DNA of 5,935 nt. It comes from Thiomonas sp. Lineage in GTDB: Bacteria > Pseudomonadota > Gammaproteobacteria > Burkholderiales > Burkholderiaceae_C. Below are positions 1-5,605 of the stretch, in pieces; positions within the stretch are counted from its first letter, which is position 1; every line of letters begins with the position of its first letter. A model generated the notes under the pieces. It was not told the DNA's origin. It saw only the letters and a program-made list of their open reading frames with translations, and ran no database searches. The stretch covers positions 1 to 5,935 of the forward strand of contig DAIDHU010000598.1 of assembly GCA_027451915.1 (NCBI GenBank), given 5' to 3'. Position numbers and translations under genes: made by a program.

Positions 1-104
1 CCCAGGGAGGCGTTCTTGCCTCCCACGATCTCGACATCCTGCATGCGCAGGTTCTCGAAAGGAATCACCCACGCTTGCGCGTGATCCTGGACAGGTTGGG
101 ACAT
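1..104 (-). CDS. ppsA: Phosphoenolpyruvate synthase, N-terminal fragment (runs off left edge)
   Basis: Only the first 34 codons are inside the window; the gene continues beyond base 1. PEP synthase converts pyruvate, ATP and water to phosphoenolpyruvate, AMP and phosphate in the cytoplasm and is the entry step of gluconeogenesis from three-carbon compounds. The visible protein starts MSQPVQDHAQAW, continues with a WVIPFENL stretch, and reaches VGGKNASLG at about residues 27-35. That last motif is the hallmark of the N-terminal nucleotide-binding (PPDK) domain of PEP synthases and pyruvate phosphate dikinases. The ATG at 104-102 is preceded by a GAGGG ribosome binding site (bases 115-111, minus strand) at a spacing of six. 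The neighbour ppsR, on the opposite strand, encodes the dedicated regulator of this enzyme, which settles PEP synthase over the dikinase. Catalytic regions are not visible. Confidence 0.93.
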   Translation of the reverse strand, partial: MSQPVQDHAQAWVIPFENLRMQDVEIVGGKNASL

Positions 105-268
105 GGAATACCCTCAATAGAATGAACAAGAATCCGTGCGCCTGCAGCGAGGAATTGCGTGGGACCGCCGGTCATGTTGTTCGAGTTCTCCGGCACGGGC
201 CCGGCGCGCGCATATTCCGCGGCAGGCATGATGGTGGGGATTCTACTGGCCCGACTTCGCAGTTCCTC
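105..268. promoter_or_regulatory. Divergent ppsA/ppsR intergenic region
   Basis: These 164 bases separate the outward-facing starts of ppsA and ppsR, so promoters for both must lie here or just inside the genes. I see the GAGGG ribosome binding site of ppsA at 111-115 (minus strand) and a GGGCCC core with partial flanking symmetry near 190-210. I could not find a convincing pair of -35/-10 hexamers on either strand, nor a symmetrical operator resembling the E. coli Cra site known for ppsA. The region is slightly less GC-rich near 105-135 than the coding sequence, which fits a promoter on the ppsA side. The assignment rests on gene orientation. Confidence 0.45.
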
Positions 269-1087
269 ATGCCCAATCGATCCGTCTTCTTTGTCTCCGA
301 TGGCACCGGCATCACCGCCGAGACCTTCGGCAACTCCATCCTGGCGCAGTTCGACCTGCAGCCCCACCGCATCCGCCTGCCCTTCGTGGACAGCGTGGAC
401 AAGGCCCTGCAGGCGGTGGCCCGCATCGACCAGGTCGCCAGCGTGGAGGGACATCCCCCGGTGGTGTTCACCACCCTGGTGGAACCCGAGGTGCTGGAGG
501 TGATCCGGCGCTGCCGCGGCCTGGTCCTGGACATGGTCACCACCTTCATCGAGCCCCTGGAGGTGGCCTTCGGGATCAAGTCCAACCACCGTATCGGCCA
601 GTTCTCGGATATCGCGAAAAGCGAGCGCTATCACAACCGCATCGACGCGATCAATTTCGCGCTGATGCACGACGACGGCCAGTCCTCGCGCAACCTGGCG
701 CTGGCCGACGTGATCCTGGTGGGCGTGTCGCGCAGCGGCAAGACTCCCACCTCGCTGTACCTGGCCATGCAGCATGGGGTGCGCGCGGCCAACTACCCGC
801 TGATCCCGGAAGACTTCGAGCGCATGACCCTGCCGCAGGATCTGCTGCCCCATCGCGCCAAGCTCTTCGGCCTGAGCATCGCGCCCGAGCGCCTGAGCGA
901 GATCCGCAACGAGCGCAAGCCCGGCAGCCGCTATGCCGCGCTGGAGAATTGCACCGAGGAAGTGGCCGAGGCCGAACGCCTGATGCGCCGGGAGGGAATC
1001 CGCTGGTTGTCGTCCACCAACAAGTCGATCGAGGAAATCGCCACGACCATCCTGCAACAGATTCGGCCTGATCGCCTGGAATACTGA
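269..1087 (+). CDS. ppsR: PEP synthase regulatory protein (bifunctional kinase/pyrophosphorylase, DUF299)
   Basis: This cytoplasmic regulator inactivates PEP synthase by ADP-dependent phosphorylation of an active-site threonine and reactivates it by phosphate-dependent dephosphorylation that releases pyrophosphate. The 272-residue product has the usual family length of about 270. It opens with the conserved SVFFVSDGTGITAETFG (residues 5-21). It has the DDG segment near 135-137 and a P-loop GVSRSGKT at 152-159 followed by PTSLYLA, which is diagnostic of the family. The ATG at 269 was chosen because homology begins right after it. An in-frame ATG at 122 would add 49 residues unlike the family, and no other ATG or GTG lies between. 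No clear Shine-Dalgarno sequence precedes 269; the nearest purine run, GGTGGGGA, is about 28 bases upstream. Its target gene ppsA is divergent on the left. Paralogues acting on pyruvate phosphate dikinase exist, but the ppsA neighbour argues against that role. Confidence 0.95.
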   Translation: MPNRSVFFVSDGTGITAETFGNSILAQFDLQPHRIRLPFVDSVDKALQAVARIDQVASVEGHPPVVFTTLVEPEVLEVIRRCRGLVLDMVTTFIEPLEVAFGIKSNHRIGQFSDIAKSERYHNRIDAINFALMHDDGQSSRNLALADVILVGVSRSGKTPTSLYLAMQHGVRAANYPLIPEDFERMTLPQDLLPHRAKLFGLSIAPERLSEIRNERKPGSRYAALENCTEEVAEAERLMRREGIRWLSSTNKSIEEIATTILQQIRPDRLEY

Positions 1088-1121
1088 GATACTTCGCCAC
1101 AAACCGTCTCTTGCCCGCGGC

Positions 1122-1126
1122 AGGTG
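1122..1126 (+). promoter_or_regulatory. Ribosome binding site deciding the start of the DegV-like gene
   Basis: AGGTG lies six bases upstream of the ATG at 1133. A GTG inside this same motif (1124-1126) opens the same frame three codons earlier, but it would have no ribosome binding site of its own. The ATG at 1133 is therefore preferred. Confidence 0.6.
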
Positions 1127-1132
1127 CCCCCG

Positions 1133-2194
1133 ATGAGTGTCGAAACCCGCCAGTCCCCCGAAAAGAACGAATACCTGCTGGGCTATGCCTCCACGCAGCA
1201 GCAGCGCGACCAGCGCGAATCCATGCTGCCGGTGGATCCGACGCGCTACTCACAGCCCTACGCCATCGTGCTGGTGGACGCCTCGGCCGACGCATCCTCG
1301 TCCATGCAGGCCAGCTCGCGCCTGCGCCTGCTGCCCCTGGCCGTGCGCTGGCCGGGACGCACCATGGTCGAGAAGGGCACCAGCTCGCGCCTGCGCCGAC
1401 TGAGCCGCGAACGCCTGCGCGGGGCGGTGGTCGCGGCCCCGGAAGTGGACTCCCTGGAATACCGGCTGTACCCGCCGCTGGCCATCAATGCGGACTATCT
1501 GATCCATCTGGGAACGCGGCGCGAGTTCGTCGACATGGCGCCGCCGCTGCAGCAGTTGCTGGCGCGCCACTCCGACGAGATCCGTGAGTTGCGCCGCCAG
1601 CGCGGCCTGGACGACCAGCTCCCGCTGCAACTGGTCGATACCGGCACGCTGCTGGCCGGCACGGCCCTGCATGCGCGCATGCTGCTGCGCATGCTGGAGG
1701 CGGGCATCGCGCCGGCCGAGGCCGCGCGGCGGGCGCAGGCGCTGCGCGACACCACCCACACCTGGCTGGTGCCCCAGCATCCCGGCGACACCCTGGAATC
1801 CCTGCGGCGCCTGCAGCAGCCGACCCTGCTGCCCTGGGAGCAGGCCTGTTCGAGCCCGCTGGGTCAGCTCTGGCGCCGGCACCCGGTGCTGGAGGCCGAC
1901 GCCAGCGGCCTGTTCTGCGGGCACCGGCTGAAGACCTGGCGTGCCGCCGTGGGGCATGTGCTCGCGCAGGCTTGCGAGATGATGCGCGCGCAGTCGGGGC
2001 CCGGCGCCTGGCTGCAGATCAGCCTGGACGGGGGATTGCGCGAGATGCAGGCCTGGCCCGAGTTCGAGGCCTTGCGCGCACAGGCCCTGTCCACCCGCAC
2101 CTCCCTGCACCTGACCCACATGAGCCCGGCCGGCCGCATCTGGGCCTCGGCCGGCTCGCTCAGCATGGCCCTGTACCAGCCGCCGGGCTCCTGA
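1133..2194 (+). CDS. Divergent DegV-family (EDD-fold) protein, ligand-binding residues degenerate
   Basis: The 353-residue product has no signal peptide or membrane segment and is probably cytoplasmic. I assign it to the DegV family by the order of its segments. YAIVLVDASAD (43-53) matches the opening IVTDSSADL. LRLLPLAV (64-71) matches IPL.V. DYLIHLG (121-127) matches the strand before the family's serine loop. LQLVDTGTLLAG (165-176), followed by a helix with EAGIAPAEAARR (189-200), matches the VIDS...G..G and G.S.EEI region. HMSPAGRIWASAGSLSMAL (329-347) aligns with ISP.IG.HTGPGALGIA at the C-terminus. DegV proteins such as FakB bind a fatty acid and present it to a kinase. Here the TSQP, LSSxLSGT and HTGPG positions are all replaced, so fatty acid binding is doubtful. 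Residues 1-40 are a polar, Gln-rich extension. The gene follows ppsR by 45 bases, so co-transcription is likely. Family membership is an inference from pattern; the function is unknown. Confidence 0.62.
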   Translation: MSVETRQSPEKNEYLLGYASTQQQRDQRESMLPVDPTRYSQPYAIVLVDASADASSSMQASSRLRLLPLAVRWPGRTMVEKGTSSRLRRLSRERLRGAVVAAPEVDSLEYRLYPPLAINADYLIHLGTRREFVDMAPPLQQLLARHSDEIRELRRQRGLDDQLPLQLVDTGTLLAGTALHARMLLRMLEAGIAPAEAARRAQALRDTTHTWLVPQHPGDTLESLRRLQQPTLLPWEQACSSPLGQLWRRHPVLEADASGLFCGHRLKTWRAAVGHVLAQACEMMRAQSGPGAWLQISLDGGLREMQAWPEFEALRAQALSTRTSLHLTHMSPAGRIWASAGSLSMALYQPPGS

Positions 2195-2214
2195 GCCCGC
2201 CCGGCGCCGGGCTC
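2181..2214 (+). repeat. 10-bp direct repeat CGCCGGGCTC, 24-base period
   Basis: CGCCGGGCTC occurs at 2181-2190, in the last codons of the DegV-like gene, and again at 2205-2214 in the convergent junction. Its inverted complement GAGCCCG sits between them at 2193-2199. That middle arm can pair with either copy, so two mutually exclusive hairpins can be drawn. The repeat is short and may simply be part of the junction hairpin. Confidence 0.5.
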
Positions 2215-2215
2215 A
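2192..2215. terminator. Bidirectional GC-rich hairpin containing both stop codons
   Basis: TGAGCCCG (2192-2199) and CGGGCTCA (2208-2215) form a perfect 8-bp stem around an 8-base loop. An alternative fold uses the perfect 14-base palindrome at 2199-2212. The stem arms include the TGA of the rightward DegV-like gene and, on the other strand, the TGA of the leftward methyltransferase gene. The position between convergent genes suggests termination of both transcripts. No T-run follows on either side, so this is not a classical intrinsic terminator. It may act as a strong hairpin at the mRNA 3' ends or with Rho. Confidence 0.5.
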
Positions 2216-2998
2216 GGCCCGGCCGGCCGCGATGCGCTGGCGCAGGCCCTCGTACAGGCACACGGCCGCCGCGGCGGCGACGTTGAGCGACTCCACGTCG
2301 CCGCGCTGGGGTATGCGCACCCCCGCGTCGCAGCGCGCCAGCACGGCCGCATCCACCCCGGCGCCCTCGTTGCCGAACACCCAGCTCAGGTCCGCGCGCA
2401 GGTCCAGCTGGTACAGATCGCGGCCGCCCTGCCCGGAGGTGGCGTACAGGGGGCGCGGCAAGCCGGGCTCGATGTCCTCCCAGCGGGCATCCTCGACCAG
2501 CGCCAGCGCGAAATGCGCGCCCATGCCGGCGCGAAGCACCTTGGGGGTCCACACCCCCGCGCAGCCGCGCAGGCAGTACACGGTGGCCGCGCCGGCGGCC
2601 GCGGCGGTGCGCAGCAGCGTGCCGACATTGCCGGCATCCTGCACGCGGTCCAGCACCACGGTCACGCCGCGGCGCGGCGCCGCCGGCGGCGGGCGGCGCA
2701 TCAGCAACCCGACTTGCGGCCCATGCCCCACGGCGGACAAGTCGCGCCACAGCGCGGAATCGAGCAGTACCACGCGGGAATCCCCCACGCGATGCGCCAG
2801 CGCGGCGATCTCCGGGTGGGCGAGTCCGGCCTCGGTGCAGACCAGCGCCGTCGGCTCCAGCCCGGCATCCAGCGCGGCCCGCGCCAGGTGGATGCCCTCC
2901 AGCCAGACCTGCTCCAGCCTGCGAACCGCGGCGGCCTCGTGCGCCAGCGCGCGCAAGGTCTTGAACAGCGCGTTGTCGGGCGAGCTCAGGTGTTTCAT
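2213..2998 (-). CDS. SpoU/TrmH-family (SPOUT) RNA 2'-O-methyltransferase
   Basis: The 261-residue product is an S-adenosylmethionine-dependent RNA ribose methyltransferase of the SpoU class. An N-terminal substrate-binding domain (about 1-100) has the typical start ISSPDN-like SSPDNALFKTLRAL and a WLEGIHL segment at 32-38. All three knot motifs follow. Motif 1, DAGNVGTLLRTAAAAGA (121-137), has N124 and R130. Motif 2, VFGNEGAG (207-214), has N210 and E211. Motif 3, RIPQRGDVESLNVAAAA (228-244), has S237, L238 and N239. The target cannot be read from sequence: 23S rRNA (RlmB-like) and tRNA relatives look alike. The start is the ATG at 2998, which overlaps the rnhB stop as ATGA. An ATG two codons upstream (3004) is possible. 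No clear ribosome binding site is present, so translation is probably coupled to rnhB. It is the last gene of the leftward operon. Confidence 0.9.
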   Translation of the reverse strand: MKHLSSPDNALFKTLRALAHEAAAVRRLEQVWLEGIHLARAALDAGLEPTALVCTEAGLAHPEIAALAHRVGDSRVVLLDSALWRDLSAVGHGPQVGLLMRRPPPAAPRRGVTVVLDRVQDAGNVGTLLRTAAAAGAATVYCLRGCAGVWTPKVLRAGMGAHFALALVEDARWEDIEPGLPRPLYATSGQGGRDLYQLDLRADLSWVFGNEGAGVDAAVLARCDAGVRIPQRGDVESLNVAAAAAVCLYEGLRQRIAAGRA

Positions 2999-3615
2999 GG
3001 GCATTGCACGGCCCGGGCCGCGGCACCCGCGGTCTCGCGCAGGCGCCGCAGCGGCGCGAAGCTGTGGCGATGCTCGGCGCAGGGGCCGAGCTCGCGCAGG
3101 GCCTGCAGGTGCTGCGCGGTGCCGTAGCCGAAATGCCGCCCGAAGCCGTAGCCCGGGTACAGCCGATCCAGCTCGGCCATGCGCGCATCGCGCCATACCT
3201 TGGCGACGATGGAGGCGGCGCTGATCACGGGCTGCGTGGCGTCGCCCCCCACCACCGCGCGCGCCGGAACCTCCAGGCTCGGCGCGCGGTTGCCGTCCAC
3301 CAGCACCAGCGCGGGCCGAAGCCGCAGCCCCGCCACCGCGCGCTGCATGGACAACAAGGTCGCCTGCAGGATATTGAGCCGGTCGATCTCCTCGGCCGAG
3401 GCGATGCCGATCGCCAGGTCCAGGCAGGCGCCCCGGATGGCCCTGTCCAGTGCCTCGCGGCGCCTGGGCGACAAGGTCTTGGAGTCGGCCAGGCCCGGCG
3501 GCACGCGGGCGGGGTCCAGGATCAAGGCGCAACTGACCACCGGGCCGGCCCAGGTGCCTCGCCCCACCCCGTCGCAGCCCGCGACCAGGCCGGGAGCGCA
3601 TTCGCCGCGGCTCAT
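2995..3615 (-). CDS. rnhB: Ribonuclease HII with catalytic Glu replaced by Gly
   Basis: RNase HII cuts RNA in RNA-DNA hybrids and begins removal of single ribonucleotides from DNA. The 206-residue product has the normal length and most family motifs: LVAGCDGVGRGTWAGPVV at 10-27, DSKTLSP at 44-50, VLVDG at 104-108 with D107, GGDA...ISAASIVAKVWRD at 123-143 with D125, and GYGFGRHFGYGT at 155-166 with the conserved Tyr at 164. The first motif should read DExGRG. Here it is D15-G16-V-G-R-G, so the catalytic glutamate is missing while the three aspartates and the GRG triplet remain. The codon for G16 is GGG (bases 3570-3568), one base from GAG. It overlaps lpxB upstream and the methyltransferase downstream, each by four bases (ATGA). 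The family call is firm. Activity is doubtful unless the base is an error. Confidence 0.93.
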   Translation of the reverse strand: MSRGECAPGLVAGCDGVGRGTWAGPVVSCALILDPARVPPGLADSKTLSPRRREALDRAIRGACLDLAIGIASAEEIDRLNILQATLLSMQRAVAGLRLRPALVLVDGNRAPSLEVPARAVVGGDATQPVISAASIVAKVWRDARMAELDRLYPGYGFGRHFGYGTAQHLQALRELGPCAEHRHSFAPLRRLRETAGAAARAVQCP

Positions 3616-4775
3616 CGCCCGCCGCTCCCCGCGTGGTCCACCGCCTCGGCGATGGCCTGCGCGGCCAGCGAGGCCGTGGGACGCAGCAGCGCCTCGTGCA
3701 AGGCCGCGAATCGCTCGCGCAGGGCCTCGCGCCGGGGCGCGTCGTCGAGCAGCGCGAGGGCATGTCGCGCCAGCGCCGCGCCCTCGCAGTCATGTTGCAG
3801 CAACTCGTCCACCAGGCTCTCGCCGGCCAGGATGTTGGGCAGGCCCACCCACGGCAGGTAGCCGCGGTCCTTCATGAGGCGCCACGACAGCCAGGGCAGG
3901 CGATAACCGATGACCATGGGGCGGCCGAACAAGGCGCATTCCAGGGTCGCGGTGCCGCTGGCCACCAGCGCGAGGTCGCAGGCCTCGAGCACCGCGTGCG
4001 AGTCCCCCACCACCCACTGCAACTGCAATCGCGGCCAGGCCTCGGCCTGCCGGCGCAGGGACGGCAGCAGCCCGGCGTGGGCCACGGCCACGAGCACTCT
4101 CAGGCCGCGCTCGCTCTGCATGCGCGCGGCCGCGTCGAGAAAGGACGGGGCGATGTGCCGCACCTCGCCCGCGCGGCTTCCAGGCAGCAGCGCGAGCACC
4201 CCCGCGGCGCCATCGCGCTGGTCCAGGCCCAGGCGGCGCCGGGCGGCCGCCGCGTCGGTACGGCGGGGAATGACCTCGGCCAGGGGGTGCCCGATGTAGG
4301 TGGCGCGCACGCGCGTTCCCTCGTACAGCGCGGGCTCGAAGGGAAACACGCACAGCAGATGGTCGACGGCCGCCTCGATGCGATGGATGCGCTCGCGCCT
4401 CCAGGCCCAGATCGAGGGACTGACGAAATGCACGGTCGCGATGCCCCGCGCCCGCAGGCGGGCTTCCAGCGCGAGGTTGAAATCCGGCGCGTCCACGCCG
4501 ACGAACACCCCCGGCGGCTGCTCCAGCAGGCGCCGGCGAAGGCGCGCTCGCATGCGCAGCAGTTCCGGCAGGCGCGGCAGCACGGCGGCGAAGCCATTGA
4601 CGGCCAGGCGCTCGCTGTTCCACCAGGCCTCGAAGCCGGCCGCGCGCATGCGCTCGCCGCCGATCCCGGCGCAGCGCAGACCCGGATGGCTGCGGCGCAG
4701 CTCGGCCACGACGTGCGAGGCGAGCAGGTCTCCCGACGGTTCGCCGGCGACCATCGCGACCAGCTCCCGGTTCAT
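3612..4775 (-). CDS. lpxB: Lipid-A-disaccharide synthase
   Basis: LpxB is a membrane-associated inverting glycosyltransferase (family GT19). It joins UDP-2,3-diacylglucosamine to lipid X (2,3-diacylglucosamine 1-phosphate), forming the beta-1',6 disaccharide of lipid A on the cytoplasmic face. The 387-residue product has the expected length. Visible motifs in order: GEPSGD (11-16; GEASGD in E. coli), VGVDAPDFN (92-100) with D98, HFVSPSIWAWR (116-126), VFPFE (143-147), YIGHPLAE (160-167), LLPGSRAGE (196-204) with R201, ALVASGTATLE (269-279), and GLPNILAGE (311-319). D98 and R201 fall at the same numbers as residues reported important in E. coli LpxB. The start ATG at 4775 lies 13 bases after the lpxA stop, with a possible GGTGG at 4784-4780. 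The stop overlaps the rnhB start as ATGA. I see no missing key residue. Confidence 0.97.
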   Translation of the reverse strand: MNRELVAMVAGEPSGDLLASHVVAELRRSHPGLRCAGIGGERMRAAGFEAWWNSERLAVNGFAAVLPRLPELLRMRARLRRRLLEQPPGVFVGVDAPDFNLALEARLRARGIATVHFVSPSIWAWRRERIHRIEAAVDHLLCVFPFEPALYEGTRVRATYIGHPLAEVIPRRTDAAAARRRLGLDQRDGAAGVLALLPGSRAGEVRHIAPSFLDAAARMQSERGLRVLVAVAHAGLLPSLRRQAEAWPRLQLQWVVGDSHAVLEACDLALVASGTATLECALFGRPMVIGYRLPWLSWRLMKDRGYLPWVGLPNILAGESLVDELLQHDCEGAALARHALALLDDAPRREALRERFAALHEALLRPTASLAAQAIAEAVDHAGSGGR

Positions 4776-4788
4776 GCGGCCACCGGCT

Positions 4789-5583
4789 TCAGGGGCGCAC
4801 GATGCCGCGGCGACTGGCGGCCAGGAAGTCGAGCAGCAGCCCGAGATCGGCGGCGGATTCCCCGGGCTGCGCCCGGGCCTCGGCCCCGAGTTGCTCCACG
4901 GCCTGCTCCAGCGCCAGACCCTGCCGGTACAGGACCCGGTAGGCCCGGCGCAGCGCGGCGATGCGCTCCGGGCCGAAGCCGCGGCGGCGCAGGCCTTCGG
5001 CGTTGATGCCGTGGGGCACCGCGGGGGTGCCGCCCAGCAGCATGTAGGGCGGCACGTCCTGGGTCAGCACCGAGTGGATGCCGGCCATCACATGGGCTCC
5101 CACATGCACGAATTGATGCACGCCGGCGAAACCGCCCAGCGTGACCCAGTCGCCCACGTGGACATGACCGGCCAGCTGGGTGCAGTTGGCGAAGGTGACA
5201 TGGCTGCCCACCTGGCAGTCATGGGCCACGTGCACGTAGGCCATGATCCAGTTGTCGTCGCCGATGCGCGTGACCCCCGCGTCCTGGGCCGTGCCCAGGT
5301 TGAGGGTGCAGCATTCGCGGATGGTGTTGCGCGAACCGATGTGCAGCTCGGTGGGTTCGCCCCCGTATTTCTTGTCCTGCGGGACTGCGCCCACCGAACA
5401 GTAGGGGTGGATGACATTGTCCCGTCCGATGCGGGTGCGCCCCTGCACGCTCACGTGCGACAGCAGGCGCGTGCCCGCGTCGATGCACACCTGGGCACCG
5501 ACGGTGCAGTACGGACCGATTTCCACGCCGTCGGCCAGCTCGGCGCCGCGCTCGACCAGCGCGGTGGGGTGAATCAGGCTCAA
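4789..5583 (-). CDS. lpxA: UDP-N-acetylglucosamine O-acyltransferase (TTG start)
   Basis: LpxA transfers a 3-hydroxyacyl chain from acyl carrier protein to the 3-OH of UDP-GlcNAc, the first step of lipid A synthesis, as a cytoplasmic trimer of left-handed beta-helices. The 264-residue product carries degenerate hexapeptide repeats through about residue 185, then a helical C-terminal domain with INAEGLRRRGF (195-205) and RAYRVLYRQG. The catalytic histidine is H121 (VHVAHDC, equal to E. coli H125). D70, K72, H118, H140, H156 and Q157 correspond to E. coli D74, K76, H122, H144, H160 and Q161. The chain-length ruler position (E. coli G173) is Ile169. The start codon is TTG at 5583-5581, with GGGAG seven bases upstream. 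No in-frame ATG or GTG lies between it and the fabZ stop. The resulting MSLIHPTA matches LpxA N-termini such as that of Pseudomonas (MSLIDPRA). It lies 22 bases after fabZ. Confidence 0.97.
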   Translation of the reverse strand: MSLIHPTALVERGAELADGVEIGPYCTVGAQVCIDAGTRLLSHVSVQGRTRIGRDNVIHPYCSVGAVPQDKKYGGEPTELHIGSRNTIRECCTLNLGTAQDAGVTRIGDDNWIMAYVHVAHDCQVGSHVTFANCTQLAGHVHVGDWVTLGGFAGVHQFVHVGAHVMAGIHSVLTQDVPPYMLLGGTPAVPHGINAEGLRRRGFGPERIAALRRAYRVLYRQGLALEQAVEQLGAEARAQPGESAADLGLLLDFLAASRRGIVRP

Positions 5584-5590
5584 CGCTGGG

Positions 5591-5595
5591 CTCCC
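5591..5595 (-). promoter_or_regulatory. Ribosome binding site supporting the lpxA TTG start
   Basis: On the minus strand GGGAG is followed by seven bases and then TTG. It lies in the 22-base gap after the fabZ stop codon. Its spacing fits TTG 5583-5581 and no other start codon is available nearby. Confidence 0.65.
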
Positions 5596-5605
5596 GGCGC
5601 GCGCT

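Noticed and set aside
121..135. Possible Cra (FruR)-like operator upstream of ppsA (TGAACAAGAATC)
   Set aside because: It matches only the left half of the E. coli consensus and has no symmetry. Cra control of ppsA is an enterobacterial feature that I cannot assume here.
190..210. Inverted repeat around GGGCCC in the ppsA/ppsR intergenic region
   Set aside because: Only the 6-base core is perfectly symmetrical and the flanks match partly. Such palindromes are expected by chance at this GC content.
122..268. N-terminal extension of ppsR from the ATG at 122
   Set aside because: It would add 49 residues with no resemblance to the family, start next to the ppsA start region, and exceed the normal length. 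Homology begins right after the ATG at 269.
65..1102. 345-codon open frame on the minus strand opposite ppsR, spanning the ppsA/ppsR gap
   Set aside because: It is the complement of a confirmed gene in GC-rich DNA. Its composition is rich in His, Gln, Gly and Ala with no family motif, as expected from a shadow frame.
2999..3793. Upstream extension of the methyltransferase frame through rnhB (continuous open frame to 3793)
   Set aside because: The residues are Arg/Gly/Ala-rich and unlike a SpoU N-terminus. The ATGA overlap at 2995-2998 gives a normal-length protein.
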